Assembly (NCBI RefSeq): GCF_003569915.1
Contig: NZ_KZ984456.1
Location: 1 to 64,000 of the forward strand
From: Comamonas testosteroni
GTDB lineage: Bacteria; Pseudomonadota; Gammaproteobacteria; Burkholderiales; Burkholderiaceae_C
Reading direction: 5' to 3'
Length of the DNA: 64,000 nt
The notes under the pieces were generated by a model that saw only the letters and a program-made list of their open reading frames with translations, was not told where the DNA came from and ran no database searches. This document shows, piece by piece, positions 27,501 through 34,746 of this stretch. Position numbers and translations under genes: made by a program. Numbering within the stretch: the first letter of the stretch is position 1; each line of letters starts with the position of its first letter.

Positions 27501-28302
27501 GGCTGGTGCGCTGTGGCAGGCCTCGCTGCGCAGTGATGAAAACGTGGGCCGTACACGTCCCGTGGTGATCGTGCGAAGCGCTTCGCAGCGCGTGGCACTG
27601 CACGTGGACGAAGTGCTGGGCAACCAGGAAGTGGTGATCAAGAACCTGGGCCCGCAGCTCTCGCGTCTGCCTGGTCTGACCGGCATGTCCGTGCTGCCCT
27701 CGGGCGCGGTGGTACAGATCTACAACCCCGTGGCGCTGGCGACAGTGCACGGCGACAGCGTGCGCGCCATGCTGGCCAAGGCTGAGCAGGCCGCCGCCGA
27801 AGGCGAGCTGCAGGCTCAGGCGGCAGGCGCCGGTCTGCTGGGTGCCGAAGGTGGCCAGACCACGGTGCCCATGGTGCTGGTAGTGGACGATTCCATCACC
27901 GTGCGCCGCGTCACGCAGCGTCTGCTGCAGCGTGAAGGCTACCGTGTCACGCTGGCTGCCGACGGCTTGCAGGCCATGGAGCGACTGCAGGACGAGCGCC
28001 CAACGATTGTGCTGTCGGACATCGAGATGCCGCGCATGGACGGCTTCGACTTGCTGCGCAATATTCGCGCCGATCACAAGCTCGAAGGCCTGCCGGTGAT
28101 CATGATCACTTCGCGCATCGCCCAAAAGCACCGCGAAATGGCACGCGAGTTGGGAGCCAACCACTATCTGGGCAAGCCGTACTCTGATGAAGAGCTGCTG
28201 GGCCTGATTCAGCATTACGCCCTGCAGCGCAGCGGTCCGGCGCCTGAGCGCAATCCGCTCAGTGAGCCGGTGGCGGATGAATCGGGGGCGGCTGCCGAGT
28301 AA
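21565..28302 (+). CDS. chpA: Hybrid chemosensory histidine kinase ChpA
   Basis: 2245 residues, a CheA-type hub of type IV pilus chemosensing. Histidine phosphotransfer-like units are seen at H73 (QQLHQACGALEMVG), H838 (FHTLKGSSRMVG), H1217 (ALAHSLAGSSGTVG) and H1480 (LHTLKGSARLAG), plus at least one degenerate unit near residue 510 with no histidine (MSQMRGVLMVLGFD). The ATPase has the N-box LLRNCVAHGIE (N1796) and the DDGAGL G-box (D1837). A CheW domain follows, then a receiver with D2152 (LSDIEMPRMDG) and K2204. Long Pro/Glu/Ala linkers occur at about 600-790 and 930-1160. P. aeruginosa ChpA is slightly longer with more phosphotransfer units. A TTG six bases earlier is possible. Confidence 0.93.
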   Translation: MSVVDDSPTRAASPAPAEQDLGPLAWVLDEVRKSLEAATKAVGRFVRDADAARQSDLETLDTSALRIARQQLHQACGALEMVGISGPAQVLRGMEAAVNRFVQRPEYCPLEAATTLERTHFALMEYLEAVLAGKQVSAVALFPQYRDTQVLAGNDKAHPADLWPSERRAREPRWATAVPDPLAYGPEARAMLDGVVLRMVKSDDREAAAQMRELCLRFAAGQPEDIGARSFWKIAAAFFDGLARGLITADLYVKRMASRVLMQYASMAKGDSLPPARLLQDLMFFCAQAKPREQAGPVLQAVQEAYSMQAMPLVDYQVARFGRYDPAVLVQARKRIAAAAETWSAVAGGERAKIRNMVDQFGQVAESLVKLQPASHGLARGLIRVAETVDRIGEPPPAELAMEVATAVLYLQASFMTGGHDEQTQAIQSSVLVQRLDAALHGAPSQPLESWMEELYRQASDQQTMGSVVGELRVTLGEAEKNLDQYFRNPGDASVLAPVPGQMSQMRGVLMVLGFDQAATAMQRMRETVEHLMLGEVTQQSRPRIFDKLGSSLGAMGFLIDMLSYQRNMARKLFVYDEEKDELRIVMGQNRGRGPALAAPAVDIATDVAAPVAVTAMPPAAAEAVAPEPVATAPAAPQVPAVEPVPEPAPAPVLEDAMPVIAPSLDTVKTEAVLEPQTPPQPQMPEPAPVALPADLSASFPALSEAEANPWAQTEPASLADLEPPAAAPAGSDALADAMAQVLAGMQSGKTTVDEAQSLEFALDFSAPAPQSAPQPQPAPVAQPVELSAQDLDGDDELLGIFLEEAREVVDNGLQALLTLADEPANLSEQTTLRRAFHTLKGSSRMVGLDEFGEAGWAMEQMLNAWLAEQQPMPEPMQALARDALKAFGAWAQDLELHQAQNWSATPFRAAADAMRMHGERAEVALVPRRGAREELVEPVAEPLLETAEAVEPVEPIEPIEPVEPVLALDSQPEPVLEAPELEVPAEAAADERVEAATLPELEWTPEIPALEFPDLVPQEPAASQAALEVQPEPVPEPSSDLPVPPASTLDLSSDLAFDDLPDLQLPEAAQAPESESTDAVPPAADVVEELDFAAFEAAMRESEQAAIAAQAEPISAEPVQAEPVQAEPVQAESLLPEPVAAEPEPVAELALPEEQQAQADEDEGYKNIDGLRISAPLYSVYLNEADEWSARLDSTLQHWVKQPQQEIPDDAIALAHSLAGSSGTVGFKALSELARLLEHALLHLQPQRFASEPHIRQCLDASDEIRRLLHQFAAGFLKTPLPAVEDALREILASDVQAAEQSEAGADDELMGLDTEWPDAALTAPSDPKDQPLDFAAEVIEPAESLQVPELAAEPEPELEPEAAEPQPSQAEVEAHADQVLDVAEPAALQAPYSLVPSGHSVDQEAELQRRIDEAIALAVHADDDEDDIDVLDQVDPDLFPIFEEEAVDLLPKLGAALRRWHGRPALEDARNETLRALHTLKGSARLAGAMRMGEMAHRLESAVERVDQEKPTADSIEPLLSSFDALQASFDVLRMAGEQVPEQPLDQLEDSLAQAPLHLGAGEAQVEAHAEDAADEDTEVAAAAPVAIQMPAPVVPRATSQQTVRVRAQLLDRLISQTGEVLIARSRVDSRLNQARSALNDLTGNLERLRAQLRDIEVQAESQMQSRLALSKDTAVGFDPLEFDRFTRVQELTRMMAESVNDVATVQRNLQRDLAAAEDDLVAQGRQARDLQRDLLRTRMVEFDSFAERLYAVVRQTSKEMGKQVRLNILGGTIEMDRGMLERMMPAFEHLLRNCVAHGIESPEQRAALGKPAVGTIEIILSQERNDVALSVEDDGAGLNLERIQSKAISLNLWQAGQYMSMEDAGRLIFEPGFSTATEVTGVAGRGIGMDVVRSEVNALGGRIETHSEEGRGSAFRLVLPLTTAVTQVVMLRMGSISMGVPANLVEIVRRVPVETLEESYRQHQFQDGSEVMPFYWAGALWQASLRSDENVGRTRPVVIVRSASQRVALHVDEVLGNQEVVIKNLGPQLSRLPGLTGMSVLPSGAVVQIYNPVALATVHGDSVRAMLAKAEQAAAEGELQAQAAGAGLLGAEGGQTTVPMVLVVDDSITVRRVTQRLLQREGYRVTLAADGLQAMERLQDERPTIVLSDIEMPRMDGFDLLRNIRADHKLEGLPVIMITSRIAQKHREMARELGANHYLGKPYSDEELLGLIQHYALQRSGPAPERNPLSEPVADESGAAAE
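24916..24960 (+). repeat. Tandem repeat 3 x 15 bp inside chpA
   Basis: Three near-perfect copies of a 15-bp unit encode EPVQA-EPVQA-EPVQA in the second acidic linker. A shorter 9-bp-type repeat (VEPIEPIEP) occurs at about 24418-24455. Confidence 0.85.
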
Positions 28303-28318
28303 GGTTAGCTATTGATAG

Positions 28319-28405
28319 AGAAGCGGCTTGCGCTGGTCTCGAATGGGTTTTGAGGTGATTTGGCCTTGAAATCTATTTGGGACTTGCTCAAGCCGCTTCT
28401 GTTTT
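28319..28405 (+). terminator. Inverted repeat after chpA, possible terminator
   Basis: AGAAGCGGCTTG at 28319-28330 is perfectly inverse to CAAGCCGCTTCT at 28389-28400, followed by GTTTTAC. The 58-base spacer is long for a standard terminator. Confidence 0.45.
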
Positions 28406-28439
28406 ACGTGTGTGATCTTGGATTTGGTGCATTGGCTTT

Positions 28440-29130
28440 TTTGAGTTCAGAGGGCGGGTCTCGGCCCGCCAGCCGAGGTACTTTCTTTCGGCCGGCGATC
28501 CGGTGCTTCGCCAAAAGAACAGTAGCCAAAGAAAAGGCGACCCGAGTGTCTGCGTCCCTTCGGCTTCGCCTACGGGCAAACCTGCGTCACGCAATTCAGA
28601 CTGTGGTGCCGCCCAACTCGCTGCGCGGCACGCCGCTCCGCTCAGACAAACGGCGGCAAGTCAGAGCACGAAGCAACGCTGTCCTGCGGCAGCGTTGCCC
28701 ACAGTCTGAATTGCGTGCCGCAGGCGCAGCCAGACGGGTGGGATCGGGCGGCCTGCAAGAGTTGTGACGAAATTGGCTTCTAGTCCAAGTATTGAATACG
28801 GTAGCAGCTATCAAATTTGAAAGAAGCTATCCCGATCCTGTATTTGGTATTGCCCCTTGTGTCCACGCCTGTGACGGCGGCCTCTTGTTGCGCGCGGCTG
28901 CACCGCAGAGTGCAGACGCATCGTCATCACTTTTACGGCAACGTGTTTGAACGGAGAGCGAAGCTCGCAGTGAGTTTTGCCGTACAGCAACAAGAGGTTG
29001 ACGGCGCAGGTTGCCCGCAGGCGAAGCCGGAGGGACGTGGACTGTAGGGGCTGGCTCTTTGCCTACTTTCTGGCGACAGAAAGTAGGTCGCCTGCCGGGG
29101 CGAAATCCCGGCCTCTGTAGCAAGCCAAGA
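28440..29130. repeat. Composite inverted-repeat block between convergent chpA and phrB
   Basis: No gene is supported between 28303 and 29141. The left half has GGCGGG/CCCGCC, a CTTTCTTTCGG segment and an 18-bp perfect inverted repeat, ACGCAATTCAGACTGTGG at 28589-28606 against 28699-28716. The right half has an 11-bp inverted repeat CCTCTTGTTGC at 28881-28891 against 28987-28997, a GGCGAAGCCGGAGGGACG segment that is inverse to the left half's CGTCCCTTCGGCTTCGCC, and TACTTTCTGGCGACAGAAAG with its hairpin at about 29068-29090. The halves are thus diverged inverse copies of one element. Short open frames here are not conserved. Confidence 0.65.
28777..28821 (-). repeat. Dispersed TTTGATAGCTGC hairpin element (inverse copy)
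   Basis: Read on the minus strand it is TCAAATTTGATAGCTGCT, then TATTCAATA, then GACTAGAAGCC. It is nearly the same as the copy at 52439. Confidence 0.7.
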
Positions 29131-29141
29131 AGCCAAAAACT

Positions 29142-30632
29142 TCAAGACTCCTTCTTCAAAATCCCATACCGAGCCAGCGTCCTCTCCCGTGCCTGCGCAT
29201 GGTCCACAACGGGCAATGGGTAATCAGACCCCAAAGCAAGCCCAGCCTCCACCAGCTCAATCGGCTTAGCCAGCCACGGCGCATGCCGCAGCTTGGCTGG
29301 CAGCGCAGCCAGCTCCGGCACATAGCGGGCGATGAACTTGCCTTCGGGGTCGAACTTTTCGCTTTGCGTGATGGGGTTGAAGATGCGAAACCAGGGCTGG
29401 GCATCACAGCCCGTGGACGCGGCCCACTGCCAGCCGCCGTTGTTGGCGGCCAGGTCAAAGTCATTGAGCTTTTCGGCAAACCAGGCCTCGCCACACCGCC
29501 AATCAATGCCCAGGTCTTTGACCAGAAAGCTGGCCGTGACCATGCGCAGCCGGTTGTGCATATAGCCGCTGGTGTTCAACTGGCGCATGGCTGCATCGAC
29601 CAGCGGGTAGCCGGTACGGCCTGCGCACCAGGCGGTGAACAGTGCGTCGGCTTCGGGGCCTGCTTCCCATTCAATCGCGTCATACGCAGGTTTGAAGCTG
29701 CGCTCCACCACATGCGGGTGGTGGGCCAGAATCTGAAAATAAAAATCACGCCAGATCAGCTCGCTCAGCCATGTCGCCGCACCTTCGCGGGCAGCAGCGG
29801 GCCAGTCCCCGTTGTGCGCGGCCTCATGAGCCAGGCGCGCCAGCTCGCGTATTGAGACCGTGCCAAAGCGCAGATGTACGCTGAGGTAGCTGGGGCCTTT
29901 GAGCGCCGGAAAGTCCCGCGCCGCCTTGTACTGTGGCAATCGGGGCAGAAAGTCGGCCAGCAACTGGCGCGCACCGCTCGTACCGGTGGGCAGGCGCAGA
30001 CCCGCCAAAGTGTCGGAGGCAAAGCCCAGCGCTGCGGCGGTGGGGACGGGGCGGCGCTCTGTTTCCGGCAGATCGGTCAGCTTGGCGGCCAAGTCGCGCT
30101 CGCTGGGGTAACTGGACAGATAAAACGGCGTGACTTTCTTGAGCCAGGCGTTTTTGTAGGGTGTGAATACCGAAAATGGGGACAGGCTCTGGGTCAGCAC
30201 CTCGTCACGGCCAAAGATGCGGTGGTCTTTGTAGCGCAGCAGCAGGCGGCCATCGGCTTTGAGACTGCGCGCAACCTGTGCATCGCGCGCCAGTGCGGCG
30301 GGTTCGTCATCGTCATTGCAGAAGACGGCGGCCGCGCCCAGTTGCTGCGCCAGTGCCGGGATGATGTCCTGCGGCAGCCCTCGACGGGTGATCAGACCGG
30401 CTCGCGGGCGGCCTGCGGTGGTGCGCAAAGCGGCGTCCAGTTCGGCCAGGCTCTGGCAGATGAACTCCACGCGGCGGTCGGCGCGGGGCAGGGCGTTGAG
30501 GATGCTGTCATCGAAAACAAAGACGCAATACAGCTTTTCGCAGTGCTGCGCAGCGTGGTAAATCGCGGCATTGTCGGACAGGCGCAGGTCGCGCCGCAGC
30601 CAGATCAAGCCCACAGGGTACATAGGAGTCAT
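29142..30632 (-). CDS. phrB: Deoxyribodipyrimidine photo-lyase (CPD photolyase)
   Basis: 496 residues. Light-driven repair of cyclobutane pyrimidine dimers with FAD and an antenna. The N-terminal antenna domain begins GLIWLRRDLRLSDNAAIYHA. The C-terminal FAD domain has the WLSELIWRDFYFQIL block, WCAGRTGYPLVDAAMRQL, GYMHNRLRMVTASFLVKDL and the class I core DFDLAANNGGWQWAASTGCD (the N of NNGGWQW is family conserved). Starts at 30632 or 30623 are possible. The start lies only 22 bases from the divergent algH start, so the promoters must overlap. Confidence 0.95.
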   Translation of the reverse strand: MTPMYPVGLIWLRRDLRLSDNAAIYHAAQHCEKLYCVFVFDDSILNALPRADRRVEFICQSLAELDAALRTTAGRPRAGLITRRGLPQDIIPALAQQLGAAAVFCNDDDEPAALARDAQVARSLKADGRLLLRYKDHRIFGRDEVLTQSLSPFSVFTPYKNAWLKKVTPFYLSSYPSERDLAAKLTDLPETERRPVPTAAALGFASDTLAGLRLPTGTSGARQLLADFLPRLPQYKAARDFPALKGPSYLSVHLRFGTVSIRELARLAHEAAHNGDWPAAAREGAATWLSELIWRDFYFQILAHHPHVVERSFKPAYDAIEWEAGPEADALFTAWCAGRTGYPLVDAAMRQLNTSGYMHNRLRMVTASFLVKDLGIDWRCGEAWFAEKLNDFDLAANNGGWQWAASTGCDAQPWFRIFNPITQSEKFDPEGKFIARYVPELAALPAKLRHAPWLAKPIELVEAGLALGSDYPLPVVDHAQARERTLARYGILKKES

Positions 30633-30654
30633 GGATCGCCGGTAAAATCGCCGT

Positions 30655-31254
30655 ATGTCTGCAGAATCTGCGCCTATCAACTTGACGCACCACTTCCTGA
30701 TTGCCATGCCGGGGCTGGAAGATGAGTCGTTTTCGCGCAGTGTGGTCTACCTGTGCGAGCACAGCGAGCGTGGCGCGCTCGGTCTCATTATCAATAAGCC
30801 TTCCAAGCTGAGCCTGGAAGGCCTGCTACAAAAAGTGGACTTGGGCCTCAAGCGCGAGGATTTGCGCGAGGCGCAAGTCTATTCCGGCGGCCCGGTGCAG
30901 ACCGATCGCGGTTTTGTGCTGCACGAGCCCATGGTGATCGAGGGCGCACCCGAGAACGAATCGGCCTATGCCTCGACCATGACCATTCCCGGGGGTCTGG
31001 AAATGACCACGTCCAAGGATGTGCTCGAAGCCTTGTCCGATGGCGCTGGCCCCAAGCGCGTGCTGGTCACGCTGGGTTATGCGTCCTGGGATGAGGGCCA
31101 GTTGGAGTCTGAAATCGGCGAAAACGCCTGGCTGACCGTCGAGGCCGACCCGGAAGTGATCTTTTCCACCCCGGTGGAAGAACGCTATGACAGAGCGCTG
31201 GGCCTGCTGGGCCTGCAGCGCTGGATGCTCTCTCCCGAAGCGGGACGCGCATGA
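30655..31254 (+). CDS. algH: YqgE/AlgH family protein
   Basis: 199 residues. NLTHHFLIAMPGLEDESFSRSVVYLCEH is the family N-terminus (shown by HFLIAMPGLEDESFSRSVVY), followed by GALGLIINKP, VYSGGPVQTDRGFVLH and GYASWDEGQLESEI. The biochemical role of YqgE is not settled; it is usually next to ruvX, as here. The stop overlaps ruvX by ATGA at 31251, the first link of a coupled operon. Confidence 0.93.
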   Translation: MSAESAPINLTHHFLIAMPGLEDESFSRSVVYLCEHSERGALGLIINKPSKLSLEGLLQKVDLGLKREDLREAQVYSGGPVQTDRGFVLHEPMVIEGAPENESAYASTMTIPGGLEMTTSKDVLEALSDGAGPKRVLVTLGYASWDEGQLESEIGENAWLTVEADPEVIFSTPVEERYDRALGLLGLQRWMLSPEAGRA

Positions 31255-31742
31255 GCGATATTTCCTCTTCCAACAAGGCCGCCGATGCGGCCTTTTCCTC
31301 GGCTGAAAAACCGGCTGCGGCGGCGCCGCTGCCTCAAAAGCCCGAGGTGCCTGCGCATTTCCAGCAGTTCCTGGGTTTTGACTTTGGCATTAAGCGCACG
31401 GGCTGTGCCTCTGGCAATCGGGTGCTCGGCGGGGCTAACCCGCTGCCCACCATCAAGGCCGAAGGTGCGGACGCCCGTTTGCAGGCCGTGGAAAAGTTGG
31501 TCCGTGAGTGGCAACCCAATGCGCTGGTCATTGGCGTGCCCTACCACCCTGATGGCGCAGCGCACGAGAACACGGCGCGCGCCCTGAAATTTGGCCGCCA
31601 GCTCAGAAGCCGCTTCCAATTGCCGGTGTATGAGGTGGATGAACGCTACAGCACGACCGAAGCCCTGGCGGGTGGCGCACGCGACGCCGACGCGGCTTCG
31701 GCCTGCATCATTCTTGAACAGTTTTTGAGGAGTCTCCCATGA
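31251..31742 (+). CDS. ruvX: Holliday junction resolvase-like YqgF/RuvX
   Basis: 163 residues with an RNase H-like fold: LGFDFGIKRTGCASGN (first catalytic Asp), ALVIGVPYHPDG, and YEVDERYSTTEA with the second acidic site, ending DAASACIILEQFL. YqgF family members process the 5' end of pre-16S rRNA. The N-terminus carries an extra Ala/Pro-rich stretch of about 35 residues. Both ends overlap their neighbours by ATGA. Confidence 0.92.
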   Translation: MSDISSSNKAADAAFSSAEKPAAAAPLPQKPEVPAHFQQFLGFDFGIKRTGCASGNRVLGGANPLPTIKAEGADARLQAVEKLVREWQPNALVIGVPYHPDGAAHENTARALKFGRQLRSRFQLPVYEVDERYSTTEALAGGARDADAASACIILEQFLRSLP

Positions 31743-32269
31743 GTGAAACCATTGCAGGAAACCAGTCGGGACAAGGTAGCCTGATCCTTGACGCCGAAGC
31801 CCTGTACAGCGAGCTGCTGCGCGGCGTGCAGCGCATCATGGGGCCCAATACCCGCCTGGCGGGCATTACCTCGGGCGGCGCATGGCTGGTCGAGCGTCTG
31901 CACAAGGACTTGAACCTCAAGGGCAAGCCCAGCGTGCTGTCCTCGGCACTGCACCGCGATGACTTTGCCCAGCGCGGTATGGCCACCAGCGCGCAGACGC
32001 AAATTGCGTTCGACGTGAATGGCGCTGATGTGCTGATTCTGGACGATGTGCTCTACACCGGCCGCACCGTGCGCGCCGTGATCAACGAGTTGTATGACTA
32101 TGGCCGACCCGCTTGCGTGCGTCTGGCTGTTCTGGTGGACCGTGGTGGGCGCGAGCTGCCCTTCCAGGCCGACTTTGCCGCAGCCCGCGTGGCGCTGCCG
32201 GCGGACCGTTCCCTGGCGCTGGCGCGCGATGAGGGCGGTGTTTTCCACTTTCGCATTCAAGAGGCCTGA
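31739..32269 (+). CDS. pyrR: Bifunctional pyr operon regulator / uracil phosphoribosyltransferase PyrR
   Basis: 176 residues with the type I PRTase PRPP loop [16 protein letters not shown] and [15 protein letters not shown] near the N-terminus. Members act as regulators of pyrimidine genes, by RNA binding in Bacillus and less clearly in proteobacteria, and as uracil PRTases. It is coupled upstream to ruvX and lies two bases before pyrB. I see no obvious PyrR-type anti-antiterminator in the short leader. Confidence 0.92.
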   Translation: MSETIAGNQSGQGSLILDAEALYSELLRGVQRIMGPNTRLAGITSGGAWLVERLHKDLNLKGKPSVLSSALHRDDFAQRGMATSAQTQIAFDVNGADVLILDDVLYTGRTVRAVINELYDYGRPACVRLAVLVDRGGRELPFQADFAAARVALPADRSLALARDEGGVFHFRIQEA

Positions 32270-32271
32270 TC

Positions 32272-33234
32272 GTGCTGTACAAGCGCAACCCCCAACTCAA
32301 CAAGAATGGCGAGCTGATTCACCTGCTCTCCACCGAAGGTCTGTCCAAGGACATCCTGACCCACATCCTCGACACGGCCAGCAACTTCGTCAGCGTCAAT
32401 GACCGCGAAGTGAAAAAGGTGCCGCTGCTGCGTGGCAAGAGCGTGTTCAACCTGTTCTTTGAAAACAGCACGCGCACCCGCACCACCTTCGAGATTGCTG
32501 CCAAGCGCCTGTCGGCTGACGTGTTCAACCTCGACATCTCGCGCAGCTCGGCCAGCAAGGGCGAGACCCTGCTAGACACCATCGACAACCTCTCGGCCAT
32601 GGCCGCCGATATCTTTGTCGTGCGCCACAGTGAATCGGGTGCGCCCTATCTGATCGCCAAGCATGTGGCTCCGCATGTTCACGTGGTCAACGCCGGCGAC
32701 GGCCGCCATGCTCACCCCACGCAGGGTCTGCTGGACATGTACACCATCCGCCACTACAAGCAGGACTTCAGCAACCTGCGCGTGGCGATCGTGGGCGACG
32801 TGCTGCACTCGCGTGTGGCGCGCTCGGACATCCACGCTTTGACCACGCTGGGCGCGGCCGAGGTGCGTGTGGTCGGCCCCCGCACACTGGTGCCTTCGGA
32901 TATGTCCAGCATGGGCGTGCGCGTCTTCCACAACCTGGAAGAGGGCATCAAGGACTGCGACGTCATCATCATGCTGCGCCTGCAAAACGAACGCATGAGC
33001 GGCGCGCTGCTGCCGTCCAGCCAGGAATACTTCAAGAGCTTTGGCCTGACCGAAAAGCGCCTGGAGCTGGCCAAGCCCGACGCCATCGTCATGCACCCCG
33101 GCCCCATCAACCGCGGCGTGGAGATCGACTCCGCCGTGGTGGATGGCCCGCAGGCCGTGATCTTGTCGCAGGTGACTTTCGGCATTGCAGTGCGCATGGC
33201 GGTCATGTCCATCGTCGCCGGTAACGAAGCCTGA
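32272..33234 (+). CDS. pyrB: Aspartate carbamoyltransferase catalytic subunit
   Basis: 320 residues, GTG start. It forms carbamoyl-aspartate in pyrimidine synthesis. [19 protein letters not shown] carries the carbamoyl phosphate loop (STRTRT), [12 protein letters not shown] the SxxKGET loop, [29 protein letters not shown] and [13 protein letters not shown] the aspartate-binding region. The N-terminal extension of about 20 residues and the linked pyrC' gene match the Pseudomonas-type dodecameric ATCase, which lacks PyrI. No pyrI is present here. Confidence 0.95.
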   Translation: MLYKRNPQLNKNGELIHLLSTEGLSKDILTHILDTASNFVSVNDREVKKVPLLRGKSVFNLFFENSTRTRTTFEIAAKRLSADVFNLDISRSSASKGETLLDTIDNLSAMAADIFVVRHSESGAPYLIAKHVAPHVHVVNAGDGRHAHPTQGLLDMYTIRHYKQDFSNLRVAIVGDVLHSRVARSDIHALTTLGAAEVRVVGPRTLVPSDMSSMGVRVFHNLEEGIKDCDVIIMLRLQNERMSGALLPSSQEYFKSFGLTEKRLELAKPDAIVMHPGPINRGVEIDSAVVDGPQAVILSQVTFGIAVRMAVMSIVAGNEA

Positions 33235-33242
33235 TTATGTTT

Positions 33243-33289
33243 TTGATAGCTGCCAGTGCTTATGCTGTAAGGACTGGCGGCCCATTTGG
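33243..33289 (+). repeat. Dispersed TTTGATAGCTGC hairpin element in the pyrB-pyrC' gap
   Basis: TTTTGATAGCTGCCAGTGCT followed by ATGCTGTAAGGACTGGCGGC. GCCAGT and ACTGGC form the stem. It fills the 64-base gap and could slow or partly stop transcription into pyrC'. Confidence 0.65.
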
Positions 33290-33298
33290 TGCCAAACC

Positions 33299-34591
33299 AT
33301 GAAGATTTTGATTCGCAATGGCCGGGTGATGGACCCGGCACGAGGTTTCGACCAGCAGGCCGATATCGCTATTGATGGCAACAAAATTGCAGCCATTGGC
33401 GCTGCGCCTGCCGGTTTTGTGGCTGATCGTGAAATCGACGCCAAGGGCAACTGGGTGCTGCCCGGTCTGGTCGATCTGGCCGTGCGTCTGCGCGAGCCCG
33501 GTCATGAGCATGAAGGCATGCTGCAGTCCGAAATGGCAGCCGCCGTGGCCGGTGGCGTCACCAGCCTGGTCTGCCCGCCTGATACCGACCCCGTGCTCGA
33601 CGAGCAGGGTCTGGTGGAAATGCTCAAGTTCCGCGCCGAAAAGCAGCACAAATCGCGTCTGTTCCCCATGGGCGCGCTGACTGTGGGCCTCAAGGGCGAG
33701 ACGCTGACCGAGATGGCCGAGCTGACCGAATCGGGCTGTGTGGCTTTTGGTCAGGCCGATGTGCCGCTGCCCAGCATCACCACGCTCAGCCGTGCTCTGG
33801 CTTATGCCAACACCTTTGGCTATGCCGTGTGGCTGCGCCCGCAGGACAAGGACCTGGGCAAGGGCGTGGCCGCCAGCGGCGCACTGGCCACCCGCATGGG
33901 TCTGGCTGGCGTGCCCGTGGCTGCCGAGACGATTGCGCTGCACACCATTTTCGAGCTGATTCGTGGCTCGCAAACGCGTGTTCACCTGTGCCGCATTTCC
34001 AGCGCTGCTGGTGTGGAACTGGTGCGCCGTGCCAAGGCCGAAGGTCTGAACGTGACGGCTGACGTGTCCATCAACTCGCTGCTACTGACGGAAAACGATA
34101 TCGGCTACTTTGACAGCAACGCCCGCGTGGTGCCCGTCCTGCGCCAGCAGCGTGACCGCGATGCGCTCAGCGCTGCGCTGGCCGATGGCACGCTCGACGC
34201 TCTGGTGTCCGACCACTGCCCGGTGGATGAAGACGCCAAGGTGCTGCCGTTTGCCGAGTCCGAACCTGGTGCCACCGGTGTGGAGCTGCTGCTGTCCGTC
34301 GCCGTGAAGTGGAGCCGCGACTACAACGTGCCTTTGGAGCGCGCACTGGCCGCGATCACCTCGGCCCCCGTGGCCGTGCTGGGCAATGCGCTGGGCGAGC
34401 AGCAGGCGCTGCTGGGTCAGCTGAACGTGGGCGGCGTGGCCGACCTGTGCATTGTGGACCCGGCTGCCGAATGGACGGTCGAGCCCAAGGCGCTGCAAAG
34501 CCAGAGCAAGAGCACACCGTTTGGCGGCTATGAGCTGCCTGCACGTGTGACCTGCACCATCGTTGATGGCGCTATCGCTTATCAACGTTGA
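33299..34591 (+). CDS. pyrX: Dihydroorotase-like protein PyrC' (probably inactive, structural ATCase subunit)
   Basis: 430 residues, an amidohydrolase-fold dihydroorotase paralogue. In active enzymes the first metal motif is D-x-H-x-H-x-R. Here it reads VD59-L-A61-V-R63-L-R-EPG, so both histidines are replaced, and the later TDHAPH site reads SDHCPV. The rest of the fold is present. In Pseudomonas such PyrC' proteins lack dihydroorotase activity but are needed to assemble the PyrB dodecamer, so I infer the same role here. A separate active pyrC should exist elsewhere. The start MKILIRNGRV at 33299 is chosen; the open frame begins earlier at 33185 inside pyrB. Confidence 0.88.
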   Translation: MKILIRNGRVMDPARGFDQQADIAIDGNKIAAIGAAPAGFVADREIDAKGNWVLPGLVDLAVRLREPGHEHEGMLQSEMAAAVAGGVTSLVCPPDTDPVLDEQGLVEMLKFRAEKQHKSRLFPMGALTVGLKGETLTEMAELTESGCVAFGQADVPLPSITTLSRALAYANTFGYAVWLRPQDKDLGKGVAASGALATRMGLAGVPVAAETIALHTIFELIRGSQTRVHLCRISSAAGVELVRRAKAEGLNVTADVSINSLLLTENDIGYFDSNARVVPVLRQQRDRDALSAALADGTLDALVSDHCPVDEDAKVLPFAESEPGATGVELLLSVAVKWSRDYNVPLERALAAITSAPVAVLGNALGEQQALLGQLNVGGVADLCIVDPAAEWTVEPKALQSQSKSTPFGGYELPARVTCTIVDGAIAYQR

Positions 34592-34682
34592 CACCCCCTG
34601 AGGCGCTCCGCGCCTTCCCCCTCTCTCGCTACGCGGGAGGGGGACGACGCCCTCGCCGCGAGGCGGCTCTTGCTCGGCGTCT
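34592..34682 (+). repeat. Dispersed extragenic palindromic element, copy 3
   Basis: Starts at the pyrC' stop: ACACCCCCTGAGGCGCTCCG, then CCCCCTCTCTCGCTACGCGG, GGGGGACGAC and GCGAGGCGGCTCTTGCTCGG. The inner segments can form two hairpins. It keeps an open frame upstream of the acyltransferase, which must not be read as its N-terminus. Confidence 0.8.
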
Positions 34683-34746
34683 CTTTGTTGGGTCACGCCA
34701 GTTTTTGGCTGCGCTGTACTATGTCGCGGTAATTCTTCACGAACTC

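Noticed and set aside
28360-28767. 135-codon frame and neighbours in the repeat block after chpA
   Set aside because: They translate the palindromic repeats; composition and position show repeat DNA, not a gene.
34588-34746. N-terminal extension of the PlsC-like gene through the repeat element
   Set aside because: The bases match the dispersed palindromic element and the acyltransferase family starts near MANGLHKIK.
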